The notes: a model not told the origin generated them from the sequence alone. A DNA stretch of 45,166 nt from DASTDY01 sp035478375 (GCA_035478375.1 DATIJQ010000035.1:1-45166), one strand, 5' to 3'; shown: positions 7,803 through 16,965, counted from the first letter of the stretch. Translations and numbers: made by a program.

Positions 7803-8513
7803 CTATTTTTTTAATTGAGGTGGTAGCGCGGTTTGGATAAGTTGTTTGCCGCCTAGTTGGCCGAGGTTAAATGGTCCAAAATGAGTGCGATGCAGCTGTA
7901 CAACGGCATAACCGAGCGCCGCAAAAGTACGCCTGATTTGCCGATTGCGGCCCTCGTGCATGGTTACTTCCCATTGTGTACTGTCGCCGTCGTGTAGGCG
8001 GCTGAGTTGGAATTTACTTGGGCCATCAGGTAGCTGCACGCCATGGTCAGCGATCATTTGATGGTGCAACGGCTGGAGTGGCGCGTCAAGCGTTACCTCA
8101 TATATTTTGGTTTTGACAAAGCTTGGGTGCGTTAAACGATGCGCCAGATCGCCATCATTCGTTAACAAAATAAGACCAGACGAGTTTTTGTCGAGCCGCC
8201 CCACTGTCTTTAAATGCTGAAATTTAGGCGGCAACAGCGCATAAATCGTTAATGCAGCACCCTGTTGGCGGCGGCTGCAGACATATCCTTCGGGTTTGTT
8301 CATGAGTACGTACAAAAAATCAGTGTCGTTTTGCCATTTTAATGGGACGCCATTAGCAATGATGACATCGTGCGACGTTACCTGCGCGCCAAGTGCGGCT
8401 GGTTTGCCGTTAAGGCTCACTTTGCCAGCGGTAATAAGTTCATCAGCAGAGCGGCGCCCAACGTCTAATTGTTGCGCCAAAAATTTATTAAGCCGGATTG
8501 TCGGTGAGCTCAT
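7803..8513 (-). CDS. rluB: rRNA pseudouridine synthase, RsuA/RluB family
   Basis: Isomerises a specific uridine of rRNA; 236 residues. An S4 RNA-binding domain covers about 5-65 (IRLNKFLAQQLDVGRRSADE). The catalytic domain has the aspartate motif VGRLDKNSSGLILLTNDG and the C-terminal motif HEGRNRQIRRTFAALGYAVVQ at about 181-201. Assigning RluB over other RsuA-family members is provisional. ATG at 8513 is preceded by TACAAT (8520-8525) ending 6 bases upstream, with a TG extension, so it is leaderless type. Confidence 0.9.
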   Translation of the reverse strand: MSSPTIRLNKFLAQQLDVGRRSADELITAGKVSLNGKPAALGAQVTSHDVIIANGVPLKWQNDTDFLYVLMNKPEGYVCSRRQQGAALTIYALLPPKFQHLKTVGRLDKNSSGLILLTNDGDLAHRLTHPSFVKTKIYEVTLDAPLQPLHHQMIADHGVQLPDGPSKFQLSRLHDGDSTQWEVTMHEGRNRQIRRTFAALGYAVVQLHRTHFGPFNLGQLGGKQLIQTALPPQLKK

Positions 8514-8519
8514 GCGTTT

Positions 8520-8525
8520 ATTGTA
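8520..8525 (-). promoter_or_regulatory. Extended -10 of the pseudouridine synthase gene
   Basis: Minus strand TGTTACAAT. The hexamer ends 6 bases before the ATG, with no SD between. Confidence 0.55.
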
Positions 8526-8528
8526 ACA

Positions 8529-9464
8529 CTACAAAGCTGGTGGTGCCTGAGGCGGTGTGGCTGGTGGTTGCTGTGGGTTGGGTGTTTGCGGCGGCGTGAC
8601 GGGACGTTGTGGTACTTGCGTTGGGCGTGGTTGCGCTGGCAATTGTTGCGGTTGCGGCTGAGCTGGGTGTTGCGATTGTTGAGTTTGAGGAGCGGCTGGT
8701 TTTGGTGCGGCAGGTGCAGTTGGTGGTGTGCTCTGGACACCGCTAAAGGCATTTATTTGGCTTTGTACAGTAGCCTTTTCTTGGGCGGCAGTTGGGACTT
8801 GGGGCGCAACGCTTACGCCATTGCCGGCTTCGCGGGCAAGCTCGCGGTCAAGCAATTCGTTAATATCAATTTTTTGCGCGGGGTTAGAAATTGGCTGGAT
8901 AATCCGTTGCCGTGCAGATGGTGGCGCAGGCGTAACCGAACTGACCGGTGGCATAGGATGAGGCGCTGGTGCTGCAGGATGTGGTGCAGCAATGGTTGCT
9001 GAGGCTGGTGGTACTGGGGCACGTGGTGGTGGCGCAGGCGCAGTTGTTGGTGGCATGGCAGCAGGTGCTGCTGCGGCGGCTACTTTTGGCGCGCCCCCGT
9101 CTCCTAACACGTCGTGGACAACGCGCACGACATCTTCGATGCCAACTTGCGATTTGACCAAATAGCGGTCGGCACCCATTTGTTCACCCCTGGCCCGCTG
9201 GTCGTCGGAGCTGAGAGCGGTCATCATAATAACTTTAATGTCGCGGGTTTCGGTAGTAGAACGCAGAATATCGAGCATGTCAAAACCGCTAATTTTTGGC
9301 ATCATGACATCGGTAATAATAAGTTTTGGTCGTTCTTTAATTGCCATAGCGAGCGCTTCTTCGCCGTCGCCGGCAGATACAATGTCGTACCCTTCGGCCA
9401 GTAAGCGTACGCCATAAATTTCGCGTAGGCTTTTATCGTCTTCTACAAGCATTATTTTGGTCAT
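8529..9464 (-). CDS. Response regulator with Pro/Ala/Gln-rich tail
   Basis: Receiver domain at 1-120: acidic pocket EDD (8-10), phospho-acceptor Asp52 in IITDVMMP, Thr in MMTALS, Lys in YLVKSQ. No DNA-binding output domain follows. Residues 130-311 are low complexity, made of Pro, Ala, Gln and Thr, with one ordered island (RQRIIQPISNPAQKIDINEL and beyond, about 187-215). The tail may bind partners or act as a flexible tether. The gene lies 35 bases downstream of the sensor kinase, and its own TACAAT (9474-9479) sits 9 bases before the ATG. Confidence 0.88.
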   Translation of the reverse strand: MTKIMLVEDDKSLREIYGVRLLAEGYDIVSAGDGEEALAMAIKERPKLIITDVMMPKISGFDMLDILRSTTETRDIKVIMMTALSSDDQRARGEQMGADRYLVKSQVGIEDVVRVVHDVLGDGGAPKVAAAAAPAAMPPTTAPAPPPRAPVPPASATIAAPHPAAPAPHPMPPVSSVTPAPPSARQRIIQPISNPAQKIDINELLDRELAREAGNGVSVAPQVPTAAQEKATVQSQINAFSGVQSTPPTAPAAPKPAAPQTQQSQHPAQPQPQQLPAQPRPTQVPQRPVTPPQTPNPQQPPATPPQAPPAL

Positions 9465-9499
9465 ATTGCCCTTATTGTACGAATTTTGGCCAAAAAAAG

Positions 9500-11233
9500 C
9501 TATACCGCTTGTGGCTGTTTTGGTATCGGTGGGGTTTTGTCGGTGGTTGCTGGTAACGGCGATGCGGTCGGTGCGACGGGCTTGACTACTGATGGTACAG
9601 GGGTATTGGTGCTAGCTGCGTTCATAATGGCATTAGCTTGGTCATGGGTAATGCGCGGCAATTGGATGTAAAAAGTACTACCTTTGCCATAGGTGCTGGT
9701 GACACCGATGTGGCCGTTGTTACTTTCGATTAAGCGACGCGAGATGTACAGGCCAAGGCCAGTGCCGCCGATTTCGCGCGTGTCACTGTTGTCGACGCGG
9801 TAGAACTTTTGGAACAAGTGCGGTACGTCTTCGGGTGGTATGCCAATGCCGCTGTCGGTGACGACAACGCTCACCGTTTGCTCATCCCCTTTTACGTCTA
9901 CGCTGATCGTGCCTTGTTTGGTGTATTTGACGCCGTTATCGACAAGGTTGCTTAGCACCTCACGCAACTGATCTTGGTCGGCGTAGGTGTAAAACACAGG
10001 AGTGATAGTGCGGTTGCCATCAACATCGCTTTCGCTGGGCACGAACGACAAGAACACACTTTTATCTTTAGCCTTTTGCTGTAAACTAAACACGACTTCG
10101 CGCGTTAAGGTAACCAGATCGATGACAGTTGGATGCGGAATAAGTCGCGCATCGTCGGCTTTTGATACCGTCAACAAATCTTGGAACAGCCGGCCCAAAT
10201 GCTGCGTTGATTCATGCGCTTTTTTGAGATACGACATAGCTTTGGCGTCAATCGTTGCAGTCGCTGGGTTCATGGCGAGACCCAAATAACCTTCGATGGC
10301 GGCTACTGGCGTACGCATTTCGTGACTGGCGGTGCTGATGAATTCGGCTTTTTGACGCTCTTCCTCTTTTTCGCGGGTGATATCGCGGAATACCGCAATG
10401 ACACCGCTTTGTGGGTCATTGCCAACAGGCGAGACGATTAACGAAATAAGCAATCTTTTATTAGATTTGGTGGTGAGCTCGAGGTCATGGTTATCGACTG
10501 GCCGATGCGTAACTAACCCCTGGTGAATCGGCAAGAAATCCTCTGGAATTGGCTTGCCCTTTGTGTCGCCAAGTTTTATGACCGAACGGTAATCTAACCC
10601 AATAGCATCTTTATCTGGCCATCCCAGAAGCGTTTGCGCCGCGGGGTTTATAAGTTGGATAATGCCCTCACCGTCAATTGCTACCACGCCGTCGGCAATG
10701 GCGTTAATAACAATGTCGGATTTGCTAGAAACAGCCGTTAGTTCTTCGGTCAATTCGTGCACCTGCGTGTCGTGGCTGCGCTCGCTTTTGCTTTGGCTAT
10801 GCCAAATAATGTAGCTGGCAGCCAGTGGTGCGTCAGCTATAACAATAATTTCTAGGATCTGTTCGACACGTAAGTTTGGCGTGCTGTAAAAAATATACCC
10901 AACGTAAATATTTGCGCATAACGCCACAAAACCCATCACCCACCAGCCAAGCACACCCGAGAAGACGCCAGCTAAAAGCCACAATGCGATAAATGGCGAC
11001 TGCATACCGCCGGTTATTTCTGTTAACAAGCCAACAAGAAACAATGTCGACAAGTACGAAATAAGTGCCATAACATATGAGGTCTTTTTGCGGGCCATAA
11101 AGTAGGCAACGATGCTGATAACACCGTTAACGCCTGCCGCTAAGGCAGCCGCGCGCGGCACATACAAAGCTGGGCTATTAACGCCGTACAGCACCATAAT
11201 AAGGACCGACGTTAACAAGGCAATCTCGCACAT
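9500..11233 (-). CDS. Membrane sensor histidine kinase with PAS domain
   Basis: 577 residues. The first 145 residues form about five or six membrane spans, probably a membrane-embedded sensor. A PAS domain follows (about 170-285: AIADGVVAIDGEG, GVIAVFRDITREKEE). Then come HisKA with phospho-His304 in STASHEMRTPVAAIEGYL and an HATPase domain (NLVDNGVKY, DSGIGIPPEDV, GGTGLGLYIS). The last 50 residues are Ala/Pro/Thr-rich, like the tail of the partner regulator at 8529-9464. TTGACA-17-TGGTAT ends 6 bases before the ATG. Confidence 0.93.
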   Translation of the reverse strand: MCEIALLTSVLIMVLYGVNSPALYVPRAAALAAGVNGVISIVAYFMARKKTSYVMALISYLSTLFLVGLLTEITGGMQSPFIALWLLAGVFSGVLGWWVMGFVALCANIYVGYIFYSTPNLRVEQILEIIVIADAPLAASYIIWHSQSKSERSHDTQVHELTEELTAVSSKSDIVINAIADGVVAIDGEGIIQLINPAAQTLLGWPDKDAIGLDYRSVIKLGDTKGKPIPEDFLPIHQGLVTHRPVDNHDLELTTKSNKRLLISLIVSPVGNDPQSGVIAVFRDITREKEEERQKAEFISTASHEMRTPVAAIEGYLGLAMNPATATIDAKAMSYLKKAHESTQHLGRLFQDLLTVSKADDARLIPHPTVIDLVTLTREVVFSLQQKAKDKSVFLSFVPSESDVDGNRTITPVFYTYADQDQLREVLSNLVDNGVKYTKQGTISVDVKGDEQTVSVVVTDSGIGIPPEDVPHLFQKFYRVDNSDTREIGGTGLGLYISRRLIESNNGHIGVTSTYGKGSTFYIQLPRITHDQANAIMNAASTNTPVPSVVKPVAPTASPLPATTDKTPPIPKQPQAV

Positions 11234-11239
11234 GCGTCG

Positions 11240-11269
11240 ATACCAGAATGGTGAGATTAGCTTGTCAAA
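11240..11269 (-). promoter_or_regulatory. Promoter of the sensor kinase operon (leaderless)
   Basis: Minus strand TTGACA (11264-11269), spacer, TGGTAT (11240-11245), only 6 bases to the start codon. A full -35 combined with a leaderless start. Confidence 0.55.
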
Positions 11270-11351
11270 AGAAATACGCCCCCCTTAAACCTTATGCTTG
11301 GCTTTTATTATGGGGCGTTTTGGGTAATATGTCGAGAGTTCGGTAGAGATT

Positions 11352-11383
11352 GCGCGCGGCCGGAGGGGTGCTCCGGCCTGCGC
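11352..11383 (-). terminator. Hairpin after the 11384-11803 gene
   Basis: GGCCGGAG (11358-11365) pairs with CTCCGGCC (11371-11378), with flanking GCGC pairing. It lies directly after the stop at 11384. Confidence 0.6.
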
Positions 11384-11803
11384 TCATCGTTGGGGACGGA
11401 ATAAAAGGCGGAGTGATTCATCGTCGGTGAATGGTTGGCCAAGGTCAAGCGTGTCGCCGTCTGGCATTCTAGTGTATACACGCGCCACGTACCGTAGTTC
11501 TGGCGTGATCGCAGTGTCACCTACAACGTGCGGTTTGAAGTCTGCGCCACTGATGTGCAGACCAAAGAAAATGTGTGCTCCTACAAAGCTGTAGTAGAAC
11601 TTTGCGCACGCGACTATGCTGCCGTCGAAATCATGCCGGAATCGGCGCCAAGTTACTTGTGTTGGGGTGGCGCTCACAAGTTGCCATTCAAACGTTAGGC
11701 CTGGTAGTTTGATAAGCCTGCTGGTGTGATTGTCGAGTAACCCTGTGGCGATGTAGCGATCCCACGGTTCGGTCCAACGTTGGCAGCGCGCAAAGATTCC
11801 CAC
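11384..11803 (-). CDS. Hypothetical protein (139 aa)
   Basis: No family recognised. No signal peptide. Beta-rich look with many aromatics (TFEWQLVSATPTQVTWRRF, FYYSFVGAHIFFGLHISG). The C-terminal third has LRYVARVYTRMPDGDTLDLG. GTG at 11803 is chosen because a strong purine block (AAAGGGGAGG on the minus strand) sits just before it. Belongs to the SD-led orphan set. Confidence 0.6.
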   Translation of the reverse strand: MGIFARCQRWTEPWDRYIATGLLDNHTSRLIKLPGLTFEWQLVSATPTQVTWRRFRHDFDGSIVACAKFYYSFVGAHIFFGLHISGADFKPHVVGDTAITPELRYVARVYTRMPDGDTLDLGQPFTDDESLRLLFRPQR

Positions 11804-11849
11804 GGCCCTCCCCTTTGCTCGTCTTTACCCTAGCTAATATATACCCTAT

Positions 11850-12077
11850 TTAGTCAAACCATGGCAAGTGTTGCGACGGCCCAAAAATTTTTTCGCCTTG
11901 CAGCATAAAGCCAGTAAAACCGTTGTCACACATAAACTGGTTGCCTTCTAGCCAGTAGTGACAACTGTTTTTTGGGCCGTGAATAAATTTACCTTCTAAA
12001 TAATAAAGGTTGTCGTTTGGGTCGCCGTTGCTACTGCGGATGCGACCGCCTTGGATGTAAAAAAATGTGTCCACCAT
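11850..12077 (-). CDS. Small repeat protein, possible 4-fold beta flower type
   Basis: 75 residues from the chosen start. The protein is four short units of the form aromatic-x-x-G: FFYIQGGRI, YYLEGKFIHG, YWLEGNQF and FMLQGEKIFG. This resembles the four-bladed 'beta flower' small proteins, an assignment by pattern only. A longer frame reaches 12197, but its extra residues are Cys-rich and unlike the repeats. CATAAT (12084-12089, minus strand) ends 6 bases before ATG 12077, supporting the short leaderless form. Function unknown. Confidence 0.6.
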   Translation of the reverse strand: MVDTFFYIQGGRIRSSNGDPNDNLYYLEGKFIHGPKNSCHYWLEGNQFMCDNGFTGFMLQGEKIFGPSQHLPWFD

Positions 12078-12222
12078 ACATTTATTATGAACGGCTGGTA
12101 TGCTTTTGCAGTGAAATATATGACAGCACGGCAAGCTGGAGCGACATATAATTGAATCCGGACGCAAGACAGCGGTCCGGCAGACGCACCGTACCACCCC
12201 ATTCTTTTTATACTGTCAAAAT

Positions 12223-13602
12223 TTACGCGAGGGCTATAAGCGGCAAGTAGTTAGAGAGTGTGCCGTACGTTGTTGGGTCAAATGACGCAGGCCAGCTCGA
12301 AGCGCCGTTGTAAAAGGCACGGCGCCCTGCAGTTGCACTCATTCCATACCCGCCCGACATAGCTGCACCGGCCGTATTGCCGAACACAGCATACATAGTG
12401 TTGGCTGCAGCCGAATAGCCGTTAGAAATGGCGCTCACATAAACATAGCGGTCTGAACCCTGCGAGGCAATTGGCGTACCAAAGGTTTGTGTTACCCAAC
12501 CGGTCGTTGTCCATAAGGTGTTAGTAGTCGTGGTTTGTTGTACGAGAACGCCAGCGTCGGTATATACGGCAAAGCTGTTTTCGCCGCCAGCTCCCACAGT
12601 ACCGGCTGTAGTAATAACGGTGCCAATACCGTTAATGGCTTTACCTGCTGGCACAAAGACACGCCCAAAGAATATGCCACTAAGTGTGCTTACCTGGGTG
12701 CACGATTCAACAGCTGCTGTTGCAGTAAAGAAGCCATAAGCCGATAACGGATATACACCAGTATTTTGGACAGCCGCTGCACCACCTGATGCCGGTGCCC
12801 ATTTTACGCCGCTTGTTTGTGTTGAATCGGCGGTTAGGATTTGGCCATCTGATCCAACTCCCAAACGTGCAATTGTTGCCGAAGCGGTTGCAACTAAAAT
12901 GTCACCCTTTGTTGTTGCTGTGCTGGATTGGATAGCACCAGTAATACGTGAGTCGTTGCCTTGCGCCGCCGTGCCGGAGGCCGTGCCGTAGCTAACGGCT
13001 AGTGTGCGGTCGGCGCTTAAATCGCCACCGCCGGTTAGACCCGTGCCTGCGGTAATAAGTCGGCTTGTTGGAGCTTTGGCGGCGAGGTCGGTTGTTAGGT
13101 TGGTGACCTTGCTTTCGGAAATAGCTGAGACATCGGCGTCAACAATAGCGAGACTTGCTAATTTAGATTTAGCAATTGCTGCGCTGGTAGAAATGTTAGC
13201 GTTAGTTATGGTCGTAGCGGCAATTTTTGTGCCGGTAATTGCCCCTGTGGCAACGGCCGGGCTTGTAGCGGTGCCAGTAAGGTCACCGGCAAGTTGTACG
13301 ATACCTTTTGTGGTGGTTGATGCGTCGGGCGCGCCAGCACTCGCTGTGTTGTCGACATAGGCTTTGTTGGCAACGTCAGTTGTGCTGGTTGGAGTCGGGA
13401 CTATTGGCGACGACGTAAAGGTTTTAACGCCGTCGACTGATTCGTTACCAGTATTATGTACCACCGAAGTGTTGTTAGCTTTAGAAGCGATGGTGCCACT
13501 TGTTTTAAGCGTGCCGTCTGTGTTAAGTTCAACTTGCAAAAAGTTGTTAAGCAAGTCACCCCAGGTGCCGTCGTCTGAGCCAGGAACTGGTAACCGTGCC
13601 AT
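12223..13602 (-). CDS. Phage-tail-fibre-like surface protein
   Basis: 459 residues, no signal peptide. It starts with a compact module (MARLPVPGSDDGTWGD) also found at the start of the 20898-21167 protein. The middle (about 55-270) has tail-fibre-style segments: VANKAYVDN, TTKGIVQLAGDLTGTATSPA, TGTGLTGGGDLSADRTLAV, GDILVATASATIARLGVG. The C-terminal 180 residues are a Gly/Ala/Thr-rich beta domain, a candidate receptor-binding head. No phage structural or lysis genes are near. How it leaves the cell is unclear. ATG at 13602 follows a purine-rich stretch. TATAGT lies about 30 bases upstream. Confidence 0.75.
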   Translation of the reverse strand: MARLPVPGSDDGTWGDLLNNFLQVELNTDGTLKTSGTIASKANNTSVVHNTGNESVDGVKTFTSSPIVPTPTSTTDVANKAYVDNTASAGAPDASTTTKGIVQLAGDLTGTATSPAVATGAITGTKIAATTITNANISTSAAIAKSKLASLAIVDADVSAISESKVTNLTTDLAAKAPTSRLITAGTGLTGGGDLSADRTLAVSYGTASGTAAQGNDSRITGAIQSSTATTKGDILVATASATIARLGVGSDGQILTADSTQTSGVKWAPASGGAAAVQNTGVYPLSAYGFFTATAAVESCTQVSTLSGIFFGRVFVPAGKAINGIGTVITTAGTVGAGGENSFAVYTDAGVLVQQTTTTNTLWTTTGWVTQTFGTPIASQGSDRYVYVSAISNGYSAAANTMYAVFGNTAGAAMSGGYGMSATAGRRAFYNGASSWPASFDPTTYGTLSNYLPLIALA

Positions 13603-13683
13603 ATATTTTAGTTTCCCTTTTTATTACTACCTTTTAGCATACTATACTTATGCTTACAATTTAAGCATAAATGCTATAAATTT

Positions 13684-13709
13684 TACAGCGCCCGGTTAAG
13701 GGCGCTGTA
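13684..13709. terminator. Hairpin terminator after the surface-protein operon
   Basis: TACAGCGCCC (13684-13693) and GGGCGCTGTA (13100-13109 offset, i.e. 13700-13709) form a perfect 10-bp stem with a 6-base loop, 20 bases after the stop at 13729. AT-rich sequence follows on the minus strand. Confidence 0.65.
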
Positions 13710-13728
13710 ACGTAGTAGCTATGATGCG

Positions 13729-14868
13729 TTAGTTTACGCAGTTGAGTGGTCCTACTGTCGACGCTATGTTGTAGTACACGTTGTCAACAATAGTTACAAT
13801 TTTATTCCCTGACCAGTTTATGTGGCTACAACTACCTCCTGTGTCGACGGGTCCAAATGCCCAGGTGCCATATGCCCATTTGTCTGGTACCCATTTGTTG
13901 TATGCGTAGTCACCTTGTACCCAGGCATTGTCGGTAATGGTCCAGTTGGCTTTATCGCCAATATTGTTCCAGAGTATCGCCATACTATAACCACCGCCAA
14001 GGAAGAGGTTATTCTTTAAGGTCACATCAGCCACATTGTTACCAGTGCCGTTGTAGGGCGAGCCAAGGTAGACTGTTGAGTTACCTGTCATGATCCCCTT
14101 AGAGTCGAATGCTTCGGAGTTAAAGGTGTTGTGTGTCATCGATACGTGCGTGCATAGGCCGCCACATTGGTCTTGTATGCCGTCGGAGTGGAAGCCATCG
14201 CCGCCCACGACCGATGCTGGCTGGAAACAGGGTTGCAACAATGAATCATTCACTGTTACATTGTTACCCACCATGTCCACGGCGTCTTGGTGACCATGGA
14301 ACCAAACGCGAGTCGCCGTAAAGTCGTGGCCGTTAATGCTCGGCCAGCCATCTGTCGCACATCCGAAGGGACCAACACCCGAATCCGAGACAGTGAAGGA
14401 TGTATCAAGAGGCAGACTGTCGTTATCTATATGTCCGTGGATCTCGGAGTTTGTTATTTTCACGTTCTTGGCTTGTATGACGAGGTCGCCGTCGATTTGC
14501 CATTTATCTATGACTTCACCGTCTGTTGTAGCGAAGTAATCACCGGTAATCTTTTTAGCGAATGTCGTATTGTTTGGTATTCCGGTGCAGGTTACATTCG
14601 GATAAGGCGAGCTGCAATTGCCAGTGTTTGGCGGTGTTGTGGTGCCAGAACCAAATTGAATTGCCTTTCCGCTGGAAGCGCTCGTGTCGCTAACTGTTTG
14701 CGCTGGTGACGTTGGCGTGGCAGTACTTAAATCTACCGAAGCAAATGGGCCGGCTGCGTGCGTTGCAATAACTATGTACCCTATGGCCGCAACGGTTACC
14801 GTAACCGCCAACGCTATAATGAGGTTTCTGCTTGATGCTTTATTTAGAAATGTTGAAAGCTTGCTCAT
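13729..14868 (-). CDS. Secreted/anchored right-handed beta-helix protein
   Basis: 379 residues. An N-terminal membrane anchor (about 13-36, LIIALAVTVTVAAIGYIVIA) is followed by a Ser/Thr linker. A parallel beta-helix covers about 85-379, with asparagine-ladder repeats such as NNVTVNDSLLQP and VTLKNNLFLGGGYSM. The fold is used by pectate lyases and phage tailspikes, and HSDGIQDQCGG is typical of such loops. Its helix domain is a close paralogue of the C-terminal half of the 27618-29501 protein. Last gene of the 16941-13729 operon, 8 bases after the cupredoxin-like gene. Likely extracellular glycan binding or cleavage; no catalytic residues assigned. Confidence 0.8.
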   Translation of the reverse strand: MSKLSTFLNKASSRNLIIALAVTVTVAAIGYIVIATHAAGPFASVDLSTATPTSPAQTVSDTSASSGKAIQFGSGTTTPPNTGNCSSPYPNVTCTGIPNNTTFAKKITGDYFATTDGEVIDKWQIDGDLVIQAKNVKITNSEIHGHIDNDSLPLDTSFTVSDSGVGPFGCATDGWPSINGHDFTATRVWFHGHQDAVDMVGNNVTVNDSLLQPCFQPASVVGGDGFHSDGIQDQCGGLCTHVSMTHNTFNSEAFDSKGIMTGNSTVYLGSPYNGTGNNVADVTLKNNLFLGGGYSMAILWNNIGDKANWTITDNAWVQGDYAYNKWVPDKWAYGTWAFGPVDTGGSCSHINWSGNKIVTIVDNVYYNIASTVGPLNCVN

Positions 14869-14876
14869 AGTATTAC

Positions 14877-15338
14877 CTACTGCTCTACCACTACTGTGCC
14901 AGTAAAGGCTACTGGGTTGGTTTGGTCGTGATATTTGTAGGTGCCGGGTGTATCGAACGTCATTCTGTAGGAATTGCCCGTAGTAATTGCGTCCGTGTCG
15001 TACTGCAGTGGATTGTTCCCCTCACCAATAAGCTGTCTGGGCCTTGTAGAGTTATTTGTCCATTGAACCGCTTGTCCCTTTTTAATTTTTATGGTGGCTG
15101 GACTAAAGCCGTTAGTGGTGATACTAACTAGTGGCGTGTCTACTGTGGTGTTGCTGGGTGAAAAGACGCCATTAGGATTAACAAAGTACACTATGACACC
15201 AACGGCTGCTACGACACACACAACAAGTGTTACAAGGAGCGTCATCTTTTTATTGCTAGTCTTATTACCTTTGATTGGCGAAGGCTGTTGCTGCGGTTGC
15301 GATTCTACAGGTTGAGATTGGTTTGCTTGTGGTTCCAT
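14877..15338 (-). CDS. Membrane-anchored cupredoxin-fold protein lacking copper ligands
   Basis: 153 residues: Gln/Pro-rich cytoplasmic tail (1-30), one membrane span (about 32-51), then a cupredoxin-like domain (about 70-153). The fold signature is clear: GFSPATIKIKKGQAVQWTN and PGTYKYHDQTNPVAFTGTV. The usual type-1 copper ligands are replaced. The His after WTN is Arg/Gln (WTNNSTRPRQ), the Cys of YHC is Asp, the His of HP is Asn, and the Met is Phe/Ala. A copper-binding electron carrier is therefore unlikely; a structural or binding role is inferred. Sits 10 bases after the FN3 gene. Confidence 0.82.
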   Translation of the reverse strand: MEPQANQSQPVESQPQQQPSPIKGNKTSNKKMTLLVTLVVCVVAAVGVIVYFVNPNGVFSPSNTTVDTPLVSITTNGFSPATIKIKKGQAVQWTNNSTRPRQLIGEGNNPLQYDTDAITTGNSYRMTFDTPGTYKYHDQTNPVAFTGTVVVEQ

Positions 15339-15348
15339 TGCCTTTTCC

Positions 15349-16941
15349 CTATTGTGCCTGAAGCGTCACGTTTTTAGTTATAATCTGGCCTGCAACAATG
15401 TTGACTGGTACCGATTGGGTTGTGTAGCCTTTTTCGCTGATTACAAGTGTGTATGTACTCGGACCGGCAAGGCTTTCGAAACTGTAGGTGTTACCTTGGT
15501 CTGCTTTCATTGCTACGCTGTAGCCACCGTGCCATAAAACTATGTTTGCCCTTGTAGGAAGTGCACCGTTTGATCCGGTTATTTTGCCTTGTACGCCACC
15601 GCGGCCACTCGTTGTTTTTTGAGTTGTAGCCTGTACGGTGCTTGAGTTGGCACTGTTATTGCCAGATGCATCATGAGCTGTAACATAGTACTTGTAGGTT
15701 GTGCCAGAGTTGAGGCCAGTGTCACCATAACTCGTAGTGGTTACGGTTGCAACTTTGCTGAAGCTGCCGCTACCAGTTGCGCGGTACACGTCATATCCAG
15801 CGACACCTACGTTATCGGTACTTGTAGTCCAGCTGACATTAATCTGCGAAGTGCTGACAGCCGATGCTTTAACATTTGTCGGCGTACTTGGTGCTTGCGT
15901 GTCAGCTGTATTTGGCGTAGTCACAGTCACACTGTTTGAGGCGGCTGAGGTATTGCCAGCTGCATCTGCTGCAGTTACCTGATACGTGTATTGAGTTTGT
16001 GGCAATACCGTTGTGTCTGTGTAGGTTGTAACGTTGCTCACTTTAGCGACTGGCGTGCCATTGCGAGTGATCGTGTAACTAGCGACGCCCACGTTATCGG
16101 TACTTGCTGCCCAATTAAGTGCGACTTTGTTGTAGGCTTGCGCAGTTGCGGTGAGATTGCCTGGCGCAGTTGGCGCTTGTGTGTCACTGGTTTGATTTTG
16201 TACAGTAACGGTTGCGGTGGCGGGGCCAACGTTGCCCGCAGCATCGTACGCCTTAACGACTATGGTGTGCGTGCCGGCTGTTGCTTTTGTTGTGTCCCAA
16301 CTGTAGTTGTATGGGCTAGCGGTAAATGTTTTTACCAAGGCATTGTCTACGTAGAGTTCTACTTTAGTTACGGCCGTATCGTCAGTCGCAGTAGCTTGGA
16401 TGTTTACCGTCCCCGAAACAGTCCCGCCGTTAGTTGGTGCGGTAATACTTGCTGTTGGTGGCGTTTGGTCAACATTTACTAAGCAGTTGCTGCCATCGTT
16501 GGTCGGTGTGCAGTTCGAATCTGCCAAGAATAACAGACGGTCAATTTTAACATTTGGCTCTACACCAATAAGTTTAAGGGTGTGCGAACCAGCGCTAAGT
16601 GTTGGCCGGATAACGTTTGTTGTTGAACCGTTTTGGTAATTAACCCATGTCCACGTATTAGCGGCTAGCGACGTGCTGTCGCCTACGGTGTAACAAGTCG
16701 TGCCGTCAACTTCAAGCGCGTACGAGTTATTAACCGGGTCAGCCGCCATTATACGGCTCCAAATTGTGTAATCACCATTACTTGGAATGGTGACGTTCGC
16801 CGTGACCGACCCCAGACTTGTCGCTGGAGCTGTACAGGCTGCGGCATGTGCAGCTTGCGGTTTTATTAGTGTTATAGCAGCCAGTGCAGCCACTACGAGA
16901 GTCATTTTTATTAAAAGCTTGGCGTATTTCATTTTTACCAT
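15349..16941 (-). CDS. Secreted multi-domain protein with FN3 domains
   Basis: 530 residues. Signal peptide about 1-33, ending AAHA. Then a carbohydrate-binding-like beta domain (34-150: GDYTIWSRIMAADP, SHTLKLIGVEP, DRLLFLAD), a bacterial Ig-like domain (165-250: TATDDTAVTKVELYVDN) and two fibronectin III domains (255-340 and 345-440, each with STDNVGVA). A carboxypeptidase-regulatory-like domain ends it (448-530: GVQGKITGSNGALP). Probably an exported adhesin or glycan-binding protein. First gene of a three-gene operon with 10- and 8-base gaps. The first domain recurs in the 27618-29501 protein. Confidence 0.82.
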   Translation of the reverse strand: MVKMKYAKLLIKMTLVVAALAAITLIKPQAAHAAACTAPATSLGSVTANVTIPSNGDYTIWSRIMAADPVNNSYALEVDGTTCYTVGDSTSLAANTWTWVNYQNGSTTNVIRPTLSAGSHTLKLIGVEPNVKIDRLLFLADSNCTPTNDGSNCLVNVDQTPPTASITAPTNGGTVSGTVNIQATATDDTAVTKVELYVDNALVKTFTASPYNYSWDTTKATAGTHTIVVKAYDAAGNVGPATATVTVQNQTSDTQAPTAPGNLTATAQAYNKVALNWAASTDNVGVASYTITRNGTPVAKVSNVTTYTDTTVLPQTQYTYQVTAADAAGNTSAASNSVTVTTPNTADTQAPSTPTNVKASAVSTSQINVSWTTSTDNVGVAGYDVYRATGSGSFSKVATVTTTSYGDTGLNSGTTYKYYVTAHDASGNNSANSSTVQATTQKTTSGRGGVQGKITGSNGALPTRANIVLWHGGYSVAMKADQGNTYSFESLAGPSTYTLVISEKGYTTQSVPVNIVAGQIITKNVTLQAQ

Positions 16942-16965
16942 ATCTTTTTAGTATTGCTTATGCCT

